Positions 3,447-7,266 of a stretch of 7,266 nt of DNA are shown one piece after another. The notes beneath the pieces were generated by a model, which ran no database searches, had not been told where the DNA came from, and saw nothing but the letters and a program-made list of their open reading frames with translations. Position 1 is the stretch's first letter. Every line of letters begins with the position of its first letter. Source of the stretch: JAZKIX01 sp040384645 (GTDB lineage: Bacteria > Pseudomonadota > Gammaproteobacteria > Burkholderiales > Burkholderiaceae_D); contig JAZKIX010000047.1 in the NCBI GenBank assembly GCA_040384645.1, positions 1 to 7,266 on the forward strand, read 5' to 3'. Made by a program: the position numbers and the translations under genes.

Positions 3447-5813
3447 ATGCTAAAAAAAATCAAACTCAGTCGCATCGCAGCACTTGTAATAAGCCTTGCG
3501 AGCTTTACCATCAGCGCGGCGGCGCTGGCCGATCCGCCGGCGCGGGTCGCACGCTTGGCGCATACCAGCGGCGACGTCAGCTTTTCCCCCGCCGGGGATG
3601 ACGATTGGGTAGTGGCCAAATTGAACCGTCCCCTCATTACCGGCGACCGCTTATGGGTCGATGCCGGGGGGCGGGATGAATTACAGATCGGCAATGCTGC
3701 GATCCGCATGGGCGGCGATACTAGTCTGACTTTGCTTAATCTGGACGACGAGACAGCGCAATTGCAAGTGTCGCAGGGCGTAGTGATCGTCCATGTCCGA
3801 CGGCTGGGCGCTGATGAATTTATTGAAATCGATACGCCCAACCTGGCGTTCTCGATACGCAAGGCGGGCGACTATCGGATCGAGGTTGATCCGAACGACG
3901 ACACCACCATTATCGACGTGCGGGCCGGTCAGGGCGAAGCGTTCGGCCAGCGCGAAGGATATACACTCGACGCCGGCCAATCGTATCGATTTAGCGGCAC
4001 CGATCTACGTGACTTTGAAAATTTTGCATTACCGCGCAGCGATGACTTCGACCGCTGGTCGGCAGCACGTGATCAGCGCATGTCGCGTTCCAGCTCGGCC
4101 CGCTTTGTGTCGCGCGACATGATCGGCTATGAAGATCTGGACGAACACGGCAGTTGGACTACCGTGGCAAGCTATGGCAACGTCTGGATTCCATCCCGTG
4201 TCGCCGCCGATTGGACGCCCTATCATGACGGCCACTGGAGCTGGGTGGAGCCTTGGGGTTGGACTTGGGTCGACAATGCGCCATGGGGGTTTGCGGTGTC
4301 CCATTACGGCCGCTGGGCCAATCTCGGCCGCCGCTGGTGCTGGGTGCCGGGACCGATTGCTGCACGTCCGGTGTACGCGCCGGCATTGGTAGCCTTCGTC
4401 GGCGGCAATAATTTCCGCCTGTCTATTTCGAGCGGCAATGTCGGCGGCGTCGCTTGGTTTCCGCTGGCACCACGCGAAGTCTATCGCCCTGCCTACCGTG
4501 TCAGCCGCGATTATTTTGCCAATATCAATACCAGTAACACCACGATCAACCGCACGGTGGTAACCAATGTCTACAACAATATCAATGTCACTAACGTCAC
4601 CAACGTTACCTATGTCAACCGGCAAGTGCCGGGTGCGGTAGTGGCGGTGCCGACCAATGCTTTTGTGCAATCGCAGCAAATCACCCGTGCGGCAGTCAGA
4701 TTGCGTCATAGCGACATTACGCAACAGCCTATCGTCTTGAATGCCGCCGTCGCCCCAGTCAGAACCAGTCTGCTGGGGGCTGCGGCGGTCGGCACGCGGC
4801 CACCGGCCGAGGCGCAAGCGCGTCCTATCGTTGTGCGGACAGTACCGCCACCGCTGCCGCCGCGCTTTGCGGCGCGTCAAACAGCGTTGACGCAAAATAA
4901 TGGCCGTCCGCTCGACCCGGCTGCGCTGGCGGCAATCAAACCGGCGACACCCAACCAAGCCACCACACCGCAGATCAGGCTAGCGCCCGCGGTCAGGATG
5001 AATGAACCGATCCGGCTCAATCCAGCGAATCGGCAAGAAACGCGCATCGCGGCACCAGCAGCACCGGCGACACCGGTCCAACCCCTGACGCCAGCGCAAC
5101 CGGTGGTGCCGCCAACGATCCGGGCAGGCCAGCCAGAAACCGAACCAGCCATTGGACGGCCAAACCGGCTAGGTGAACGGCTGCGCCCACAAGCCGCGAC
5201 ACCGCCAGTACCGCCCGCTGCGCAAAACCCTGTACAAAAGGTAGAGCCGCCCGTGGCCGCGCCGCCGGTACGCACCATCAATATCGGGCCGTCACCACGC
5301 GCCGCAGAACCGCCTCCGCCGCTGCCTAGAACCGAGCCAGCCGCAGCGCCACGGGTTGAACCGGCAGCAGTGCCACCTGCCAGGACGCAGCTCGAACCGG
5401 CGCCCCGTCCCGCTACAGGCAACCCTGAAACCCGTAGCGAAGCGCGGCAACGGCTGTTAGGCAGACCCGCGCAACCAGCCTTGCCAGAAATGCCAGCTAC
5501 AGTTGCGCCACCAGCGGTGCGCCCATTGCCGCCACCCGCGTCGATACGGCAACCGGTAGCGGAACAACCGTCACCACCGGTACAGCGCCAAATGCCACGT
5601 CCCGAGGCGGTTCCAATGGCAGCGCCACAACGTCCGCAACGGGTCGAACCAGAACGTGGCGCGGCACCGAATCCTGCAGCCATCCAACCATCAGCCAATC
5701 CAGCCGCTGAAGCCGCGCAACGCCGCAGGGAGCTGCGCGGTCAAGTCCAGCCTGCTGAGGAGCAGGTGCGCCAACGGGAAGAAGAAGGCAAGGAAGGGCG
5801 AAACCGGCGCTAG
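3447..5813 (+). CDS. Exported FecR-like/DUF6600 protein with Pro-rich tail
   Basis: A 788-aa exported protein of unknown function. ATG 3447 is chosen because AGAGAGG lies six bases upstream and a signal peptide follows directly (MLKKIKLSRI, hydrophobic core, likely cut after ALA-28). The frame stays open 39 codons further upstream without a ribosome site. Layout: residues 33-190, a FecR-like beta-rich domain (SGDVSFSPAG, RPLITGDRLWVDAGG, FSIRKAGDYRIEVD, VRAGQGEAF); residues 228-301, a DUF6600 block with twelve Trp in 63 residues (DGHWSWVEPWGWTW, PWGFAVSHYGRW, RRWCWVPG); residues 338-350, FPLAPREVYRPAY; residues 358-392, an Asn/Thr/Val block (NINVTNVTNVTYVN); residues about 430-755, a Pro/Ala-rich low-complexity tail with PPPLPP and Val-Glu-Pro motifs; residues 756-788, a highly charged end rich in Arg, Glu and Gln. 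No transmembrane helix after the signal and no LPXTG or lipobox, so it is probably periplasmic or surface-attached. FecR-like folds elsewhere act in sigma signalling, but no sigma factor or TonB receptor gene is adjacent. Confidence 0.88.
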   Translation: MLKKIKLSRIAALVISLASFTISAAALADPPARVARLAHTSGDVSFSPAGDDDWVVAKLNRPLITGDRLWVDAGGRDELQIGNAAIRMGGDTSLTLLNLDDETAQLQVSQGVVIVHVRRLGADEFIEIDTPNLAFSIRKAGDYRIEVDPNDDTTIIDVRAGQGEAFGQREGYTLDAGQSYRFSGTDLRDFENFALPRSDDFDRWSAARDQRMSRSSSARFVSRDMIGYEDLDEHGSWTTVASYGNVWIPSRVAADWTPYHDGHWSWVEPWGWTWVDNAPWGFAVSHYGRWANLGRRWCWVPGPIAARPVYAPALVAFVGGNNFRLSISSGNVGGVAWFPLAPREVYRPAYRVSRDYFANINTSNTTINRTVVTNVYNNINVTNVTNVTYVNRQVPGAVVAVPTNAFVQSQQITRAAVRLRHSDITQQPIVLNAAVAPVRTSLLGAAAVGTRPPAEAQARPIVVRTVPPPLPPRFAARQTALTQNNGRPLDPAALAAIKPATPNQATTPQIRLAPAVRMNEPIRLNPANRQETRIAAPAAPATPVQPLTPAQPVVPPTIRAGQPETEPAIGRPNRLGERLRPQAATPPVPPAAQNPVQKVEPPVAAPPVRTINIGPSPRAAEPPPPLPRTEPAAAPRVEPAAVPPARTQLEPAPRPATGNPETRSEARQRLLGRPAQPALPEMPATVAPPAVRPLPPPASIRQPVAEQPSPPVQRQMPRPEAVPMAAPQRPQRVEPERGAAPNPAAIQPSANPAAEAAQRRRELRGQVQPAEEQVRQREEEGKEGRNRR

Positions 5814-5815
5814 CC

Positions 5816-5832
5816 GCCACGCAGATCGTGGC
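5816..5832. other. Small hairpin after the DUF6600 stop
   Basis: GCCACG (5816-5821), loop CAGAT, CGTGGC (5827-5832), a perfect 6-bp stem followed by AAAG. It starts three bases after the stop codon. It overlaps GCCGCC (5813-5818), which could instead pair with GGCGGC (5836-5841) of the next hairpin, so the two structures are partly exclusive. Confidence 0.4.
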
Positions 5833-5835
5833 AAA

Positions 5836-5873
5836 GGCGGCCTGTTGATGCATTGATTTAGCAACAGGCCGCC
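5836..5873. terminator. Large inverted repeat between DUF6600 gene and arfB
   Basis: A perfect 12-bp GC-rich stem, GGCGGCCTGTTG (5836-5847) with CAACAGGCCGCC (5862-5873), around a 14-base loop. It begins 23 bases after the DUF6600 stop and ends 41 bases before the arfB start. It lacks a T run (the next bases are GGATTCGACT), so it may be a weak or Rho-assisted terminator, or an mRNA-stabilising structure. Confidence 0.55.
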
Positions 5874-5914
5874 GGATTCGACTACGATGCGAACAACTTT
5901 TCGTCGGCGCCGGT

Positions 5915-6313
5915 ATGTCCCTCCTAATTCCCTTTCATGAAATCGAGTTATGCGCCATCCAGGCCCAAGGGCCGGGTGGGCAAAACGTCAACAAAGTCGC
6001 TACTGCGATCCATTTGCGCTTCGATATCGCGGCCTCGTCTTTACCCGATATTTTGAAAATGCGCCTGCTGGCGCTCGGCGATCAGCGCATCAGCAAAGAC
6101 GGCATCATCGTCATCAAGGCCCAGCACGGCCGCAGCCAGGAGCAAAGCAAGCTGGAAGCGATCCGGCGTCTGCATGAACTGGTCGACAGTATCGCCGTCG
6201 AAGCCAAATTGCGCCGCCCCAGCAAACCTACCCGTAGCTCGCAACGCAAGCGGCTCGATGGCAAAACCAGCCGCGGGCAAGTCAAAGCGCTACGCGGCAA
6301 GATTAACGACTGA
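5915..6313 (+). CDS. arfB: Alternative ribosome-rescue factor ArfB (YaeJ)
   Basis: A 132-aa peptidyl-tRNA hydrolase that frees stalled ribosomes lacking a usable stop codon. It has the release-factor catalytic loop GPGGQNVNK (19-27; GGQ at 21-23) early in the chain. AIHLRFDI (31-38), SSLP (41-44), RIS-DGIIVIKAQ (58-70) and RSQE (73-76) align with E. coli YaeJ (140 aa). The basic C-terminal tail (about 98-130: LRRPSKPTRSSQRKRL, ALRGKI) is the part that threads into the empty mRNA channel in this family. There is no codon-recognition domain, which separates it from RF1 and RF2, and it is much shorter than they are. The ATG at 5915 places GGQ at the usual distance from the N-terminus; the ribosome site is weak (GGCGCCGG). 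It lies 101 bases after the DUF6600 gene, with an inverted repeat between, so it is probably expressed separately. Confidence 0.95.
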   Translation: MSLLIPFHEIELCAIQAQGPGGQNVNKVATAIHLRFDIAASSLPDILKMRLLALGDQRISKDGIIVIKAQHGRSQEQSKLEAIRRLHELVDSIAVEAKLRRPSKPTRSSQRKRLDGKTSRGQVKALRGKIND

Positions 6314-6352
6314 GCACCGGCAGCATCGGAAACACTTGATTTGGCCAATCAC

Positions 6353-6376
6353 ATACTGGCTGTAGTATTATTTTTT
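6353..6376 (+). terminator. Weak AT-rich hairpin with T run after arfB
   Basis: ATACT (6353-6357), loop GGCTGT, AGTAT (6364-6368), followed by TATTTTTT. The stem is only five base pairs and AT-rich, but the T run is good. It lies 40 bases past the arfB stop and could be its terminator. Confidence 0.3.
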
Positions 6377-6397
6377 GCGCACTAAATACCTGCGGAT

Positions 6398-6416
6398 AAC
6401 GGCATAAAACGGCATA
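6398..6416. repeat. Short direct repeat AACGGCATA
   Basis: Two exact copies of AACGGCATA (6398-6406 and 6408-6416) with a ten-base period, close to one helical turn, in the gap between arfB and the methyltransferase. The spacing would suit a protein binding to one face of the DNA, but two copies could also arise by chance or slippage. The rest of the gap (6314-6549) holds no gene I can support. Confidence 0.4.
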
Positions 6417-6491
6417 TACCCCCACTGTTTATAGTTATTCGAAGCAATTTTGGTGTTGATTCGATCATCCAGCGTAGCCGCGCAATCCAGC

Positions 6492-6517
6492 TTGCATAAC
6501 CAAGATTACGCTATGAT
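6492..6517 (+). promoter_or_regulatory. Candidate promoter upstream of the class I methyltransferase
   Basis: TATGAT (6512-6517) is a good -10 match with TTGCAT (6492-6497) upstream, but the spacer is only 14 bases, shorter than usual. If used, transcription would start about 25 bases before the ATG at 6550. Confidence 0.25.
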
Positions 6518-6549
6518 CGCCCAACTTTTTAATCCCGCCCCCACTCGCC

Positions 6550-7182
6550 ATGACACTTAAAGCCCCGGAACTGGCGCAAATCGCCGCCATCACGCTGGCG
6601 CACTACGATCAGCACGCAATCGATTTCCGCGAGGGCACGCGCGACCATGACGTGCGTCAGAATATGGATGCGCTGCTGCGTCACATTGTGGCAACGGCGC
6701 CGTTTTCGATTCTCGATTTTGGCTGCGGGCCGGGGCGCGACCTCAAGACGTTCAGCAAGCTCGGACACTTGGTCATCGGACTCGATGGCTCGCGCGAATT
6801 GGCGCAAATGGCGCGCGACGATAGCGGCTGCGAGGTATGGCAACAAAACTTCCTGGCCCTCGCTTTACCGCCAGAACAGTTTGATGGCATCTTCGCCAAC
6901 GCTTCCTTATTTCATATTCCGGGTCAGGAATTGCCACGCATATTGCGGCAATTGCATGCCAGCTTAAAAACCGACGGCGTGCTGTTTTGCTCCAACCCAC
7001 GCGGCGCCAATCAAGAAGGCTGGAACCGCGGACGTTATGGCGCCTATCACGATTTGGCGCAGTGGCGCAATATCATGGGCATAGCAGGATTTGCTGAACT
7101 GGAACATTATTACCGCCCGGCCGGCTTGCCTTTAGAACAACAACCGTGGCTTGCCAGCGTCTGGCGCAAAACACAGTTTTAA
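6550..7182 (+). CDS. Class I SAM-dependent methyltransferase, substrate unknown
   Basis: A 210-aa Rossmann-fold methyltransferase. Motif I is ILDFGCGPGRDL (54-65); the acidic residue that binds the SAM ribose is D79 in VIGLDGS; the post-motif strand FDGIFANASLFHIP (111-124) and LKTDGVLFCSNPRG (139-152) complete the core. The upstream helix (HYDQHAIDFREGTRDHDV) is the cap typical of small-molecule methyltransferases of the Methyltransf_11/25 type. The C-terminal part (GRYGAYHDLAQW, AGFAELEHYYRP, LPLEQQPWLASVWRK) is a distinctive signature that I associate with uncharacterised proteobacterial members. There is no signal peptide or DNA-recognition domain and no NPPY-type motif, so DNA or protein N-methylation is unlikely. 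The ATG at 6550 is the first suitable one; no clear ribosome site precedes it (CCCGCCCCCACTCGCC). It is separated from arfB by 236 bases and has no partner gene in the window, so context does not suggest a substrate. Confidence 0.87.
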   Translation: MTLKAPELAQIAAITLAHYDQHAIDFREGTRDHDVRQNMDALLRHIVATAPFSILDFGCGPGRDLKTFSKLGHLVIGLDGSRELAQMARDDSGCEVWQQNFLALALPPEQFDGIFANASLFHIPGQELPRILRQLHASLKTDGVLFCSNPRGANQEGWNRGRYGAYHDLAQWRNIMGIAGFAELEHYYRPAGLPLEQQPWLASVWRKTQF

Positions 7183-7186
7183 AGAC

Positions 7187-7209
7187 GGTTGTAAATAGGG
7201 TTGTAAATA
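7187..7209. repeat. Short tandem repeat GGTTGTAAATA
   Basis: Two exact copies of GGTTGTAAATA (7187-7197 and 7199-7209), period 12, immediately after the stop of the methyltransferase gene. Probably a small slippage duplication. The remaining bases to 7266 include TAAAAT (near 7246) but no gene I can support. Confidence 0.45.
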
Positions 7210-7266
7210 AGCAGCACTGCGTATCCATGAAAATTTCTCTCCAGTAAAATCAAGCACAGATGTTGT

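Noticed and set aside
4029..4958. 309-codon open frame on the minus strand opposite the DUF6600 gene
   Set aside because: It is antisense to a gene with a clear signal peptide and family pattern, has no ribosome site, and its Arg/His-rich translation matches no family; it follows from the codon bias of the plus strand.
4877..5698. 273-codon Gly/Ala/Ser-rich minus-strand frame
   Set aside because: It is the mirror of the Pro/Ala-rich tail, since Pro codons read in reverse give Gly or Arg; no ribosome site or domain.
6513..6560. 15-codon frame (MIAQLFNPAP) overlapping the methyltransferase start, as a leader peptide
   Set aside because: Its ATG falls inside the candidate -10 box, there is no ribosome site, and it has no regulatory codon run.
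7030..7230. Minus-strand frame starting MDTQCCLFTT with GGAGAGA eight bases upstream
   Set aside because: About 51 codons, antisense to the end of the methyltransferase gene, and its Thr/Phe repeats come from the short DNA repeat at 7187-7209. The ribosome-like site is probably chance.
1..7266. A new defence, toxin-antitoxin or biosynthetic system
   Set aside because: The genes are separate housekeeping or envelope functions on both strands, with no nuclease, effector, toxin pair or synthase cluster in the window.

Overview
The window looks like a chromosomal segment of a betaproteobacterium, most likely Burkholderiales and plausibly Oxalobacteraceae. This is an inference from the protein families and their sequence style: a FecR/DUF6600-type exported protein with a Trp-rich block and a very long Pro/Ala tail, an ArfB-type ribosome rescue factor, a YafJ-type amidotransferase and a TrmB-like methyltransferase. 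GC content is moderate. I saw no tRNA, rRNA or CRISPR array.

Positions 1-460 are a decayed junction without an intact gene. On the minus strand a strong hairpin terminator (60-95) follows what reads as the last part of valyl-tRNA synthetase (118-256), broken by an internal frame change. Fused directly upstream of it, and in frame, is the C-terminal part of an ISAs1-like transposase (about 257-385). A second hairpin (414-447) separates this debris from the next gene.

Positions 459-2976 hold three minus-strand genes in close tandem, transcribed right to left: a TrmB-like SAM methyltransferase (2299-2976), then yafJ (1479-2252), then a GH128/Asl1-like glycoside hydrolase lipoprotein (459-1424). 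Gaps of about 46 and 54 bases make an operon possible, although the functions are unrelated on their face.

Positions 2977-3446 are a 470-base divergent intergenic region with two hairpins and weak promoter candidates but no convincing gene. It drives the minus-strand group on one side and the large exported FecR/DUF6600 protein (3447-5813, 788 aa) on the other.

Positions 5814-7266 carry inverted repeats after the DUF6600 gene, then arfB (5915-6313), a 236-base gap, and an orphan class I SAM methyltransferase (6550-7182). The last 84 bases hold a short tandem repeat.

Most of the window is ordinary chromosomal content and I do not see a convincing new multi-gene system. The items most worth a second look are the chimeric valS/transposase relic, the architecture of the DUF6600 protein, the bacterial GH128 lipoprotein with Asp at +2, and the TrmB-like paralogue.
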